NCBI GenBank assembly: GCA_020026335.1 | Contig: JAHHQO010000016.1 | Span: 1 to 41,909, forward strand | DNA: 41,909 bases | Direction: 5' to 3' | Origin: Alistipes sp. | Lineage (GTDB): Bacteria > Bacteroidota > Bacteroidia > Bacteroidales > Rikenellaceae | Position numbers and translations under genes: made by a program | Part shown: piece after piece, positions 7,799 to 16,614 of the stretch | Layout of the letters: every line of letters begins with the position of its first letter | How positions within the stretch are numbered: the first letter of the stretch is position 1 | Notes under the pieces: model-generated | Seen by the model: the letters and a program-made list of their open reading frames with translations, nothing else | Told to the model about the DNA's origin: nothing | The model's database searches: none

Positions 7799-8719
7799 AT
7801 GACAGACAAACAACAAATGCTCACGGGACACCTGGCGTGTTTTGTGGCTTACGCCATCTTCGGCATCAACATCATCGTGTGCAAGGACCTCACCAAAGGA
7901 CAACTCATCTCGCCCATCGCGCTCTTCTGCCTGCGCTCCATCGGTGCGGGTACGCTCTTTTGGCTCATCTCGCTGTTCATGCCCCGCGAAAAGGTCGAAC
8001 GCCGCGATTTCCCCAAGATTTTCGCCGCTTCGATATTCGGATTCTTCCTCACACAGATTACCTTTCTGATGGCCATATCGGACATCACCCCCGTGAATTG
8101 TTCGGTCATCAGTGCCATGTCGCCCATCTACACCATGCTCATCGCCGCCGTCGCCCTCAAAGAGCCGGTGACACTGAAGAAGGCCGGAGGTGTGGTGCTC
8201 AGCTTTGCAGGTATCATCTATCTGATTCTCAACTCGGTGACCACTACCAACGGAGTGGCGGAGAGCAAGCCCATCGGTATCTTCCTCATCTTCATGAACA
8301 GTCTCTGTTTCTCGATTTATCTGGGTGTGTTCAAGCCGCTGATTGCCAAATACTCGGTGGTGACCTTCATGAAGTGGATATTCGTCTGCTCGACCCTCCT
8401 TTCGCTGCCCATCGCCGGCAAGGAGATACTCTCGACCGATTTCACGACACTCCCTTCCTCGTTCCTGTGGGAGTTGTCGTTCCTGATTGTCTTCGCCACG
8501 TTCGTCACCTACTTTCTCATTCCCGTGGGTCAGAAGTTCATACGCCCCACGCTGGTGAGCATGTACTCCTACGTGCAGCCCATCATCGCCATCGTCATCA
8601 GCATCATTATCGGCATGGACTCGCTCTCGCTGAAAAAGGTCATCGCCATAGCCACCGTCTTCACGGGCGTGGTGATTGTCAGCTTCAGCCGACGCGCCCA
8701 CGCCGACACCCGACAATAA
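7799..8719 (+). CDS. EamA/DMT-family membrane transporter
   Basis: The 306-residue integral membrane protein has about ten hydrophobic helices in two repeated halves, the drug/metabolite transporter (EamA) fold. Typical DMT signatures are visible: an N-terminal helix with AIFGINIIVCKDL, the end-of-helix pattern SVISAMSPIYTMLIAAVALKEPV closing the first half, and SMYSYVQPIIAIVISIIIGMDSL closing the second. Related proteins export amino acids or other small metabolites; the substrate here is unknown. Start 7799 is selected because the alternative at 7763 sits on the promoter. It is probably co-transcribed with the small membrane protein 13 bases downstream. Confidence 0.92.
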   Translation: MTDKQQMLTGHLACFVAYAIFGINIIVCKDLTKGQLISPIALFCLRSIGAGTLFWLISLFMPREKVERRDFPKIFAASIFGFFLTQITFLMAISDITPVNCSVISAMSPIYTMLIAAVALKEPVTLKKAGGVVLSFAGIIYLILNSVTTTNGVAESKPIGIFLIFMNSLCFSIYLGVFKPLIAKYSVVTFMKWIFVCSTLLSLPIAGKEILSTDFTTLPSSFLWELSFLIVFATFVTYFLIPVGQKFIRPTLVSMYSYVQPIIAIVISIIIGMDSLSLKKVIAIATVFTGVVIVSFSRRAHADTRQ

Positions 8720-8732
8720 CACCCTACCGCTT

Positions 8733-8999
8733 ATGGCCGACATTTTCACATGGATTTACGCCCTGCTTCTGCTGGAACTGCTTTTCCTGATTCTGCGCGG
8801 ACTCTACAAATTCGTCCGCCACATTCTCTACTGCTGGACGACGCGACGACGCACAAGAGCCGTCATGCTGATACTGGCGGCGGCAGGTATCGTCGTCGCG
8901 GCATTCTTCCTGCTGAAAATCCTCATCATCGCCGGCATCGCCCTGGTGGTCTTCTCGGTGTGCAGCAACAAAGGCCCCATTGTCTACTATTACGACTGA
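8733..8999 (+). CDS. Small membrane protein of unknown function
   Basis: An 88-residue protein starting MADIFTWIYA, not recognised. It has a hydrophobic helix at about 4-24, a strongly basic turn (WTTRRRTR, about 36-43), and a long hydrophobic stretch (about 45-75) that can form one or two helices, ending SVCSNKGPIVYYYD. The basic loop predicts that segment to be cytoplasmic. It starts 13 bases after the transporter stop and has no promoter of its own, so it is probably translated from the same mRNA. An accessory role to the transporter is only an inference. Confidence 0.7.
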   Translation: MADIFTWIYALLLLELLFLILRGLYKFVRHILYCWTTRRRTRAVMLILAAAGIVVAAFFLLKILIIAGIALVVFSVCSNKGPIVYYYD

Positions 9000-9098
9000 C
9001 CCTACTTATTTATAATAGACCACCCCGCCACAGCGCAGCACATTGTGCTATAAGTCTCTTTTTTTCGCACAAAATAATGCTTTCTACAAATAGTTTAC

Positions 9099-9106
9099 TA
9101 TATTTG
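9099..9106 (+). promoter_or_regulatory. -7 box of fabD
   Basis: TATATTTG on the plus strand, 32 bases before the fabD ATG. The preceding interval (9037-9049) holds a small AGCACA/TGTGCT hairpin followed downstream by a T run, a weak candidate terminator for the upstream pair. Confidence 0.6.
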
Positions 9107-9138
9107 TCACGTTAAAAAAACTTAAACTCACGTTACCA

Positions 9139-10020
9139 ATGAAACACGCATACGTATTCCCCGGTCAGGGAGCCCAGTCGGTAGGCATGGGTAAAGACCT
9201 CTACGATAACGACTCAACGGCAAAGGAACTCTTCGAGAAGGCCAACGAGATTCTCGGTTTCCGCATCACCGACATCATGTTCGCAGGCACTCCCGAGGAG
9301 TTGAAGCAGACCAAGGTGACTCAGCCCGCCGTATTCCTCCACTCCGTAATTCTGGCCAAGACCCTCGGTGTGAAGCCCGATGCAGTCGCAGGTCACTCGC
9401 TGGGTGAGTTCTCGGCACTCGTTGTTGCCGGTGCGCTCTCGTTCGAGGACGGTTTGAAGCTGGTGTCGAAGCGTGCCATGGCCATGCAGGCTGCCTGCGA
9501 GAAGGAGCCCGGTACAATGGCTGCCATTCTCGGTCTGAAGGACGAGGTGGTTGAGGAGATTTGCTCGTCGGTAGAAGGTACGGTGGTTGCCGCCAACTAC
9601 AACTGCCCCGGACAGCTCGTTATCTCGGGTGCTCTCGATGCCGTAAACGCTGCTTGCGCCAAGGCCAAGGAGGCAGGTGCCCGCCGTGCGCTGGTGCTCC
9701 CCGTAGGTGGTGCTTTCCACTCGCCCCTCATGGAGTCGGCAAAGCAGGAGTTGGAGAAGGCCATCAACGAGGCTCCCTTCATGACTCCCTCATGCCCCAT
9801 CTATCAGAATGTCGATGCCAAGGCTTACACCGACCCCGAACAGATTAAGGCCAACCTCATCGCCCAGCTCACCTCGCCCGTGAGATGGACCTACATCGTG
9901 AAGAACATGTTGGAGGACGGCGTTTCGGAGTTCACCGAGCTCGGCCCCGGTACCGTACTCCAGGGTCTGATTCGCAAGGTCAATGCCGAGACTCAGGTAG
10001 AGTCGAAATCCACTTTGTAG
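9139..10020 (+). CDS. fabD: Malonyl-CoA:ACP transacylase
   Basis: The 293-residue enzyme transfers malonyl from CoA to acyl carrier protein to feed fatty-acid elongation, in the cytoplasm. The N-terminal FPGQGAQ motif, the nucleophile serine motif GHSLGE (S87) and the later GGAFHSPLM motif with the catalytic His are all present. Length matches the family. It is flanked by its own promoter and terminator, and no other fab gene is adjacent. Confidence 0.97.
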   Translation: MKHAYVFPGQGAQSVGMGKDLYDNDSTAKELFEKANEILGFRITDIMFAGTPEELKQTKVTQPAVFLHSVILAKTLGVKPDAVAGHSLGEFSALVVAGALSFEDGLKLVSKRAMAMQAACEKEPGTMAAILGLKDEVVEEICSSVEGTVVAANYNCPGQLVISGALDAVNAACAKAKEAGARRALVLPVGGAFHSPLMESAKQELEKAINEAPFMTPSCPIYQNVDAKAYTDPEQIKANLIAQLTSPVRWTYIVKNMLEDGVSEFTELGPGTVLQGLIRKVNAETQVESKSTL

Positions 10021-10051
10021 GAAAGAGAGTCGATTTTCAATATTAAAGTTC

Positions 10052-10077
10052 AAAAGCCGCTGAATATCAGCGGCTTT
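10052..10077 (+). terminator. Terminator of fabD
   Basis: AAAAGCCGCTG (10052-10062) pairs with CAGCGGCTTTT around a 5-base loop, 32 bases after the stop. The T run is part of the stem, so it may work in both directions. Confidence 0.82.
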
Positions 10078-10132
10078 TGCCATTACATGGGGGAGGAAAG
10101 CGAAAATCTATTTTAAATATTATTCAAATTTA

Positions 10133-10164
10133 TTGAGATTTTTTCAACTTTCTTACTATATTTG
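10133..10164 (+). promoter_or_regulatory. Promoter of the ROK regulator gene
   Basis: TTG (10133-10135), a 21-base spacer and TATATTTG (10157-10164) match the Bacteroidetes consensus. The box overlaps an in-frame GTG at 10164, so translation must begin later, at ATG 10194. Confidence 0.68.
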
Positions 10165-10193
10165 TGCGTCTAATTAAGAAAATAGAGAATGCC

Positions 10194-11426
10194 ATGACTT
10201 CACTGACAGAATTTTTCAACAACCACGAGACTGAAGCGCTAAAAGGTATCACACATAAGAACAGTATCATAAAGCGCAACATTATCGCACACATGGCCGT
10301 AAACGGAGAGTGCACCCTCTCGGAACTGACCAAGGAGTTACACATCAGTGTGCCGACCATCACCAAACTCGTACAGGAGCTGGTCGATGAAAATATCGTC
10401 ACCGATTTGGGTAAGGTGGAGACTTCGGGAGGTCGCCGTCCCAACATCTTCGGACTGGCCAACTCCGCCATATATTTCGCAGGTGTGAATGTGGGTCGTG
10501 ACAACATGCGATTCATGATTACCGACCTGCAAAACAACATCATCAAGGAGGAGGAGGATTTCACCTTCGAGTTGCAGGACCGTCCCCAGTGTCTGGAGAA
10601 AATCTGCTCGAACATCGAGAACTTCATCTCCAACTGCGGCATCGACCGCAACAAGATTCTGGGTTTGGGTGTCTGCATGACCGGTCGTGTGAACCCCGAA
10701 ACAGGTCGCAGCTACAAATACTTCACCTCGTCGGAGCAGTCGATGAGAGACCTCCTCGAGGAGAGAGTCGGCATCCGCACCCTCTTGGAGAATGACACCC
10801 GTGCGCGTTGCTACGCCGAATATACCTGCGGCAAGGCCAAGAACGACAGCAATGTCATCTACCTCCACATGGGTCGTGGTGTGGCTATCGGTATCGTGGT
10901 CGATGGTCAGCTCTACTACGGTAAGAGCGGTTTCGCAGGAGAGTTTGGTCACATTCCCTTCTTCGACAACGAGATTATCTGCTCATGCGGTAAGAAAGGC
11001 TGTCTGGAGACCGAGGTTTCGGGTATCGCCCTCGAGGACAAGATGTGCCACCTCATCGAGACAGGTGTCAACACCATTCTCCGCGAGAAGTACCAACAAC
11101 AGCAGACCATTCACATCGACGACATCATCGCCGCTGCCAAGAACGACGACAACCTCTCCATCGAGCTGATCGAGGAGGCAGGTGAGAAGGTCGGCAAGGC
11201 TGTGGCATTCCTTATCAACATCTTCAACCCCGAGACCGTCATCGTGGGTGGTAACCTCGCGGCAGCCGGCGATTACATCATGTTGCCCCTGAAGTCGGCC
11301 ACCAACAAGTACTCGCTGAACCTCGTGTACAAGGACACCAAGTTCCGCCTGTCGAAGATGACCGAGAACGCCAACGCGTGGGGTGTAGCCATGTTGATTC
11401 GCAACAAGGTTATCGGTCTGTTGTAA
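10194..11426 (+). CDS. ROK-family transcriptional regulator (NagC/XylR type)
   Basis: The 410-residue protein has an N-terminal winged helix-turn-helix (about 25-80; recognition region ELHISVPTITKLVQEL) followed by a ROK sugar-kinase-like domain. The ROK signature is clear: GEFGHIPF with H253, then C263, C265 and C270 in CSCGKKGCLE, the expected zinc ligands. ENDTRA (199-204) corresponds to the kinase catalytic Asp segment. HTH-ROK proteins are normally sugar-responsive repressors, often of amino-sugar or xylose genes. A decayed GH20 hexosaminidase gene lies about 700 bases downstream, so an N-acetylhexosamine ligand is plausible but unproven. The in-frame GTG at 10164 lies inside the -7 box, which fixes the start at 10194. 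Confidence 0.9.
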   Translation: MTSLTEFFNNHETEALKGITHKNSIIKRNIIAHMAVNGECTLSELTKELHISVPTITKLVQELVDENIVTDLGKVETSGGRRPNIFGLANSAIYFAGVNVGRDNMRFMITDLQNNIIKEEEDFTFELQDRPQCLEKICSNIENFISNCGIDRNKILGLGVCMTGRVNPETGRSYKYFTSSEQSMRDLLEERVGIRTLLENDTRARCYAEYTCGKAKNDSNVIYLHMGRGVAIGIVVDGQLYYGKSGFAGEFGHIPFFDNEIICSCGKKGCLETEVSGIALEDKMCHLIETGVNTILREKYQQQQTIHIDDIIAAAKNDDNLSIELIEEAGEKVGKAVAFLINIFNPETVIVGGNLAAAGDYIMLPLKSATNKYSLNLVYKDTKFRLSKMTENANAWGVAMLIRNKVIGLL

Positions 11427-11465
11427 GACAAGCGACAATACCACACAACGCCCTCTTATCTCGTT

Positions 11466-11993
11466 ATGGCAAACATCGAAGGCAGACTCATCAGACTGCG
11501 TGCCGTGGAACCCGACGATGCAGAGGTGATGTATCAGTGGGAAAATGATATTGCGATTTGGTCGGTGAGCGGCACTACGGAGCCGTTCTCACGCGACCAA
11601 ATCGCAATTTTTACATCCTCACAGCTCGACAAGGACATCTTCCGCACGGGTCAGCTGCGACTGATGATTGAGACCCTCGACCACAGAGCTGTCGGTGCGG
11701 TGGACCTCTTTGAGTTCGACCCGATGAACCACCGTGCAGGCGTGGGCATACTGATTCACGACCCCGACGACCGCGGACACGGCTACGGGGCGGACACCCT
11801 CCGCACCCTCGAAGAGTACGGTCGCCGATATTTGGGGCTTCACCAGTTGTGGTGCAATGTGGGTGCAAACAACTCGCACAGTCTCAACCTGTTCCGCAGT
11901 GCCGGATACACGGAGGTGGGACGCAAGCGCGACTGGCAGTGGACTTGCGAGGGCTACTGTGACGAGGTGATGTTACAGAAGATTTTAGATTGA
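11466..11993 (+). CDS. GNAT-family N-acetyltransferase (RimJ/RimL-like)
   Basis: The 175-residue protein has the GCN5-related acetyltransferase fold. The acetyl-CoA pyrophosphate-binding motif is RGHGYG at 103-108, followed by the helix ADTLRTLEEYG. A late LFRSAGYTEVGRKRDW segment is typical of RimJ/RimL/SpeG-like members. It begins 39 bases after the ROK gene with no clear promoter or terminator between, so co-transcription is likely. The acceptor is unknown: ribosomal protein N termini, polyamines and amino sugars are all used by relatives. Confidence 0.9.
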   Translation: MANIEGRLIRLRAVEPDDAEVMYQWENDIAIWSVSGTTEPFSRDQIAIFTSSQLDKDIFRTGQLRLMIETLDHRAVGAVDLFEFDPMNHRAGVGILIHDPDDRGHGYGADTLRTLEEYGRRYLGLHQLWCNVGANNSHSLNLFRSAGYTEVGRKRDWQWTCEGYCDEVMLQKILD

Positions 11994-12147
11994 TTTTCCG
12001 CCCGAACGGGAGCGTGCGCTTTCCTGTAAGGGCAACGGAACAGCCGAAAGGCAACGAAATGGATGGGGAGCTAATGATTGGGCGATGAACCCTCCATTTT
12101 TCATTTTACGACTATCGCATCTGCGGTGCAAAATCCATACGCCAACC

Positions 12148-12720
12148 ATGAGACCACTTCTGCCCCTGCTTTTGCCCCTGTTTCTCACCGCGACACGGAG
12201 GGCAAGACCTTCAACATGATGCTGTCCGCCGTTGTTCCCGAGGTCTACACCCTCCGGGACGATGTGTTGCGCGAAGTGGCGGAGCTGTTCCCCTCACGGC
12301 TGGTACATCTGGGTGGTGACGAGTCCGCCATCGCCCACAACTGGGGCAAAAGCGAGGAGCACCTCTTACTGATGGAGCAGTTGGATTACACCCGTCCCGA
12401 GGAGCTGATGGGGCATGCCCCTCACCACCCTGAAGCAGGCCTACGCCTTCGACCCCACCTACGGACTTACGGACTCGGAAAGCCGTCATCTGCAAGGGGT
12501 GATGGGCACGTTGTGGGGCGAGGCGATACGCGACATCAACCGCGCTTTCTACATGACTTTTCCGCGCGGTCTGGCTCTTGCGGAGGCCGGCTGGACACAC
12601 CTGTCACACCGCGACCGGGAGTCGTTCAAACAGCGTATGTACCCCCACCTTGCGGAGATGATGCGGCGCGGTGTGTCGTTCCGCGTACCTTTCGAGGTGG
12701 CGCAGGAGAAGACCGAATAG
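12148..12720 (+). pseudogene. GH20 beta-N-acetylhexosaminidase remnant
   Basis: Three pieces of one gene lie in different frames. ATG 12148 opens a signal-peptide-like start (MRPLLPLLLPLFLTA) that soon meets a stop. From about 12190, in another frame, comes part of a GH20 barrel: EVYTLRDDVLREVAELFP and HLGGDES, the hallmark motif with the catalytic Asp-Glu pair. Near 12414 the frame shifts again, and the family C-terminal segment follows: YAFDPTYGL, GVMGTLWGE and PRGLALAEAGW, ending at the stop 12720. Most of the N-terminal half and a piece between the last two parts are missing. No intact enzyme can be made. GH20 enzymes remove terminal GlcNAc/GalNAc, which fits the neighbouring NagC-like regulator. 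Confidence 0.88.
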
Positions 12721-12742
12721 GCATTCACTCTACACGGCACAA

Positions 12743-12775
12743 AAAAAGGACAACCTTCGACGGGTTGTCCTTTTT
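12743..12775. terminator. Bidirectional terminator between the GH20 remnant and the amidohydrolase
   Basis: AAAAAGGACAACC (12743-12755) pairs with GGTTGTCCTTTTT (12763-12775). A and T runs flank it on both sides, so it can stop the plus-strand remnant and the minus-strand gene ending at 12794. Confidence 0.88.
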
Positions 12776-12793
12776 CTTATGATGACTTGTCGA

Positions 12794-14104
12794 TTATCGG
12801 GAAGTGATACGCTTCACCGACTCTGCCACCTTGCGATACAATTCGGGGAGGTCTACTCCCTTCACCACGCGGTTCTCGACCACGATACGACCGTCCACCA
12901 TCACGGTCTCCACATCGGAAGACTTGGCGCAGTAGACCACATTCGAAACGATGTGGTGCACGGGCTGGAGGTGGGGTTTCTGCATATCGATGACAATGAT
13001 GTCGGCCAAAGCCCCCTCCTTCAACACGCCCAGCTCGCCCTTCTTACGACCCATGGCGCAGGCACCATTCACGGTAGCCAGCTTCAGCGTCTCGTAGGCA
13101 GGCAGGGTGAGGGCATCGCTTGTCGATACCTTTTGCAGGAAAGCCGCCGAGCGCATCTCCTCGAACATATCGAGGTCGTTGTTCGAGCAGGGGCCATCGG
13201 TCGCCACCGTCACCACAGCACCCGCCTCGAGGAGCTTTCTCACGGGGGCTACACCGCTGGCAATCTTCATGTTGCTCTGCGGATTGTGCGACACGATGAC
13301 ACGGCGGTCGGCCAGCGTCTTCACATCGTCATCATTGAGCCAGATGCAGTGGGCGGCAATCGTGCGCTCGTCGAGGAGTCCCATCTCATCGAGGTACTCC
13401 ACGGGCGTCATGCCGCTCTGCTCGCCGATGATGCGGCACTCGTCACGCGTCTCGGCAAGGTGTGTCATAAAATGCAATCCCAGTTTGTCCGCCAGCTGCT
13501 TACCGCGAATCAGGTTCTCCCGCGAGACGGTATAGGGGGCGTGGGGCGCAACGGCGATGCGTATGCGGTCGAGACCCTCGGCACGGCGCACGGCGTCCTC
13601 CACCTCGGGAAAGGCCTCCTCGATGTTGGTGTCGAAATAGTTGCAGCCCAGCATGGCACGTATGCCCAGACGCTGTACCACATCGACACAGTCGTTCTCG
13701 TGGTAATACATATCCACAAACGAAGTCACACCGCCCAGCAACATCTCCACGATGCCCAGCGTCATACCCAGCGCGACGTCCTCGCGCGTCTGTCGCGCCT
13801 CGAACGGCCAGATGTAGTCGTTGAGCCACTCCATGAGGAGAATATCATCGGCATAGCTGCGCTGGAGGGTCATGGCTGCATGGCAGTGGGTGTTAATCAA
13901 ACCCGGCATGACCAACTTGCCCTCGCAGTCGATGATTCTCACATCGGGATGCGAAGCCACAAATTCGTCACGTGCCGCAACATCGTCCGACACCAGCACT
14001 ATACGGTTGCCCTCGACACCCACCGCACCGCGGAAAGTGGTGGCTTCGCCCTCGGCGGCAGTCATCGAAAGCACTGTCGCACGGTCAAAAAGGATAGCAC
14101 TCAT
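12794..14104 (-). CDS. Amidohydrolase, MTA/S-adenosylhomocysteine deaminase family
   Basis: The 436-residue metal-dependent deaminase has all expected ligands: NTHCHAAMT (H73, H75), THLAETRDE (H215, E218), H252 in AAHCIWL and D303 in ATDGPCSNNDLDMFEEMR. That last segment is typical of the 5'-methylthioadenosine/SAH deaminase (MtaD-like) group. These enzymes convert adenosine by-products of methylation to inosine forms; related guanine or chlorohydrolase activities cannot be excluded. It starts 6 bases after the DUF1573 gene and closes a minus-strand run that includes tonB, exbD and exbB, so it is probably co-transcribed with envelope genes. No functional link is evident. Confidence 0.9.
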   Translation of the reverse strand: MSAILFDRATVLSMTAAEGEATTFRGAVGVEGNRIVLVSDDVAARDEFVASHPDVRIIDCEGKLVMPGLINTHCHAAMTLQRSYADDILLMEWLNDYIWPFEARQTREDVALGMTLGIVEMLLGGVTSFVDMYYHENDCVDVVQRLGIRAMLGCNYFDTNIEEAFPEVEDAVRRAEGLDRIRIAVAPHAPYTVSRENLIRGKQLADKLGLHFMTHLAETRDECRIIGEQSGMTPVEYLDEMGLLDERTIAAHCIWLNDDDVKTLADRRVIVSHNPQSNMKIASGVAPVRKLLEAGAVVTVATDGPCSNNDLDMFEEMRSAAFLQKVSTSDALTLPAYETLKLATVNGACAMGRKKGELGVLKEGALADIIVIDMQKPHLQPVHHIVSNVVYCAKSSDVETVMVDGRIVVENRVVKGVDLPELYRKVAESVKRITSR

Positions 14105-14110
14105 AGCTTT

Positions 14111-14695
14111 TTAATTCTTGTTTTTGCGGTCGCGCTTCACGGGCAGTTCCCCATCGATGGAGTTACCCTGCACGGTGATAATCTCGCGGCCGGTCACAGA
14201 GTTGGAGTAGATTTGTATCACTTTGTTGAACATACCCTCCTCACTCTTGTTGGGTTCATACACAATTCTGATTTTCCCCTCGCCACCCGGTGCCACGGGT
14301 CGTTTGGGAAACGATGCCCGCAGGCAATGGCACGAGGTGATGACACGTATCAGTACCAAAGGCGCGGTACCCTCATTGCGGAAGGTGAACTCCTTCACCA
14401 AATCACCGCCCTTGCGGCGAATGTCACCGAAATTGAAGGTCGAGACGGGCAGCACCATACGCGCCACCTTCCTGGCGGTGGTCGGCTCCGACTCCTCGCG
14501 TCCGTTGCGGCGCTCGGCACGCTCGCGCTGGCGTTCGATACGCTCCTGCTCTCTCTGTTCGCGATTCTCTGCGCGCACCACCTTGCGGTCGAGCGTGTCA
14601 CACACACCCGATTCCGCTACGCGGTCGGCAGCCTCAACGGCTGACACTCCACACAGAAAAGGCAACAAAAAAAGTATAATCGCAAAAATCTTCAT
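14111..14695 (-). CDS. Secreted DUF1573 domain protein
   Basis: The 194-residue protein starts with a signal peptide (about 1-23). A highly charged Arg/Glu-rich stretch (about 38-68) could be helical. A DUF1573 (ASH/Ig-like) domain follows (about 82-180), with the hallmark FNFGDIRRKGG, SCHC (121-124) and APGGEGKIRIVY motifs. Such proteins are abundant and exported in Bacteroidetes, with no established biochemical role. The ATG at 14695 gives the signal peptide; a longer frame has an unlikely Arg-rich N terminus lying over tonB. It follows tonB by 10 bases, so a periplasmic role related to that complex is possible. Confidence 0.88.
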   Translation of the reverse strand: MKIFAIILFLLPFLCGVSAVEAADRVAESGVCDTLDRKVVRAENREQREQERIERQRERAERRNGREESEPTTARKVARMVLPVSTFNFGDIRRKGGDLVKEFTFRNEGTAPLVLIRVITSCHCLRASFPKRPVAPGGEGKIRIVYEPNKSEEGMFNKVIQIYSNSVTGREIITVQGNSIDGELPVKRDRKNKN

Positions 14696-14705
14696 TTTCA
14701 ATCGT

Positions 14706-15395
14706 TTACTCCATACGGAATTTATAGGTAATGGTTCCCCCCTGCACCGCGGCACGACTCTCCGTGAAGCGCGCCTTGCGTGCCGCCTCGAGCGCTGCGG
14801 CAATCAGCAAATCGTCGCTCACCGTCGAGCCCTTGGGTTCGAAGGTCGCCGAGGTGACATGACCCGAAGAGTTCACCGTCACCCTCACCACCACCTTGCC
14901 GCTGCTGCGACCCGGATATTTGGCTTTCGGCAGGCTGCCCACCAGACCGCGACCCTGCAATCCTCGGTCGAGCTGGTCGAGACCGTCGGCCGCCAGACCC
15001 GGACCCTTGCCGGAGGTCTTCTCCTCCCCCTCGCGGGCATGGGGATTGCCGGCATTGGCGGGTTCATCGGGGCCGCTCTTGCTCATCTTGAACAGTGCCT
15101 TGGGGTTGGGCGTCTGCGTCACCGCGTCCTTGCCCGACACCTGCGCCGTCTGCTCGACACGCGCCGGAGCATCGTGCACACGCGGCTCGTTGGCCACCTT
15201 CACACGCGGCTTGGGCGGCTCGGGTTTGGGCGGCTCGGTGAAATCCACCAGGATGGTATCCTTCGGCTTCTCCAGCACGGGGGTCATGTCGAAGGAGACC
15301 AACGCAAACGACAACAACAGCACCAGCGCATAGCTGCCTGCCGCGATAATCGCCCAGCGTCGGGGTTTCCTGTCATTGGAATCGTAATAGTACAT
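14706..15395 (-). CDS. tonB: TonB-family energy transducer
   Basis: The 229-residue protein has one N-terminal membrane helix (about 14-35), then a proline-rich spacer (PPKPEPPKP, 55-63) and a long charged linker across the periplasm. A TonB C-terminal domain follows (about 150-229), with SGKVVVRVTVNSSGHV and ALEAARKARF. It carries proton-motive energy from ExbB/ExbD to outer-membrane receptors such as the SusC-like protein encoded at 33132-36170. It follows exbD by 63 bases on the same strand. The paralogue number in this genome is unknown, so pairing with that particular receptor is inference. Confidence 0.93.
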   Translation of the reverse strand: MYYYDSNDRKPRRWAIIAAGSYALVLLLSFALVSFDMTPVLEKPKDTILVDFTEPPKPEPPKPRVKVANEPRVHDAPARVEQTAQVSGKDAVTQTPNPKALFKMSKSGPDEPANAGNPHAREGEEKTSGKGPGLAADGLDQLDRGLQGRGLVGSLPKAKYPGRSSGKVVVRVTVNSSGHVTSATFEPKGSTVSDDLLIAAALEAARKARFTESRAAVQGGTITYKFRME

Positions 15396-15458
15396 AGCTC
15401 TGCACCAAAATTATTTGGGAGGCCGAATCCCTGCCTCTGTTGCAACAGAAGCTCCCGG

Positions 15459-15863
15459 TTATTTGGGATTGGTCGCCAGAATCAGTTTATAGTTGTTGTC
15501 CTTGGCCACATTCATCACCTTGACGACCTCGTCAACGGCAACCGTCTTGTCGCAATGCAACGACACTGTGGCGTCCTGCTGTCCGTCGAGACGCTGTTTG
15601 AGCGCACGCTCCACACCCTCGATACCATCGACACGCTCCAACTCCACATAGTAAAGATACTTGCTGCCCTCGGGCTTAATCGACACGGTGGTCATGGCCT
15701 TGTCCTTGAGCTGGTTGGAGCTCTTGGGAAGCATCAGCTTCAGGGCGTTGGGGTTGATGAGAGTAGTGGCAATGAGCAAAAACAACAGCAAAAGGAACAT
15801 CAGGTCGGTCATCGAAGATGCCGAGAATGATTTTTCTACTTTGGAACCGTGTTTGATAGCCAT
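15459..15863 (-). CDS. exbD: Biopolymer transporter ExbD/TolR
   Basis: The 134-residue inner-membrane protein has a short cytoplasmic N terminus and one membrane helix (about 19-38). That helix carries the conserved proton-carrying aspartate D20 in SMTDLMFLLLLF. A periplasmic domain follows (LKLMLPKSSN and on). It forms the proton channel with ExbB, encoded 4 bases upstream in the same operon. ExbD and TolR cannot always be told apart; the following tonB gene favours ExbD. Confidence 0.94.
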   Translation of the reverse strand: MAIKHGSKVEKSFSASSMTDLMFLLLLFLLIATTLINPNALKLMLPKSSNQLKDKAMTTVSIKPEGSKYLYYVELERVDGIEGVERALKQRLDGQQDATVSLHCDKTVAVDEVVKVMNVAKDNNYKLILATNPK

Positions 15864-15867
15864 AATA

Positions 15868-16548
15868 CTACTGTTTTTGAGCGGGTTGGTTCAAGATATC
15901 CATGAAAGCAATCGAGTTGGCCTCCATCTGGAAGACGAGCTTCTCGATGCGTGCCACCAGATAGTTATAGCCGAAGTAGGCGGGAATACCCACCAGAAGA
16001 CCCATGACGGTGGTCACCATCGCCACATACATACCGCTCGACAGCAGTGCCAAATCGACAGTACCACCGGCAGCCGACATATCCATGAAGGTCTGCACCA
16101 TACCCAGTACCGTACCCAGGAAACCAATCATGGGCGCACCACCGGCGATGGTTGCCAGGAAGGGAAGTCCGTTCTCCAACTTCGACACCTCGAGGTTGGC
16201 CACATTCTCGATGGCCGACTGTACATCGCTCATCGGACGGCCGATACGAACAATACCCTTCTCCACCATACGTGCGATGGGGGTGTCGGTCTTCTTGCAG
16301 AGGTGGATAGCCACATTAATCTTACCGTCGGAAATATAGTCACGGATGCGGTTCATGAAGTTCATATCCAGCACCGAAGCCTTGCGGATAGCCAGAAAAC
16401 GCTCCACAAAAATAAATATGGTCACGCCTCCCAATGCCAGCAACGGCCACATGAGCCATCCGCCCTTCGTAAAGAGTGTCCACAATCCCATCTGGGTCTG
16501 TTCGCTTGTAGCTGCTTCTGTGGCAGCCTGCAAAAAAGTCATCATCAT
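15868..16548 (-). CDS. exbB: MotA/TolQ/ExbB proton channel protein
   Basis: The 226-residue protein has three membrane helices (about 30-50, 133-155, 175-198) and the family cytoplasmic region. The segments LPFLATIAGGAPMIGFLGTVLGMVQ and AMVTTVMGLLVGIPAYFGYN are characteristic. It assembles as a multimer around ExbD to use the proton gradient. It lies 66 bases after tamB and 4 bases before exbD. No consensus promoter was seen in the tamB-exbB gap, so transcription may come from tamB. Confidence 0.94.
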   Translation of the reverse strand: MMMTFLQAATEAATSEQTQMGLWTLFTKGGWLMWPLLALGGVTIFIFVERFLAIRKASVLDMNFMNRIRDYISDGKINVAIHLCKKTDTPIARMVEKGIVRIGRPMSDVQSAIENVANLEVSKLENGLPFLATIAGGAPMIGFLGTVLGMVQTFMDMSAAGGTVDLALLSSGMYVAMVTTVMGLLVGIPAYFGYNYLVARIEKLVFQMEANSIAFMDILNQPAQKQ

Positions 16549-16614
16549 TGTTTAATTCTTGGTTTTATTGTTTGTCATTTATTTGTTCGGGGATATTGTT
16601 CGCTGTCGGTTTTG

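Noticed and set aside
12671..14644. A 657-codon plus-strand frame opposite the amidohydrolase and DUF1573 genes
   Set aside because: Antisense shadow; both opposite genes have complete family motifs.
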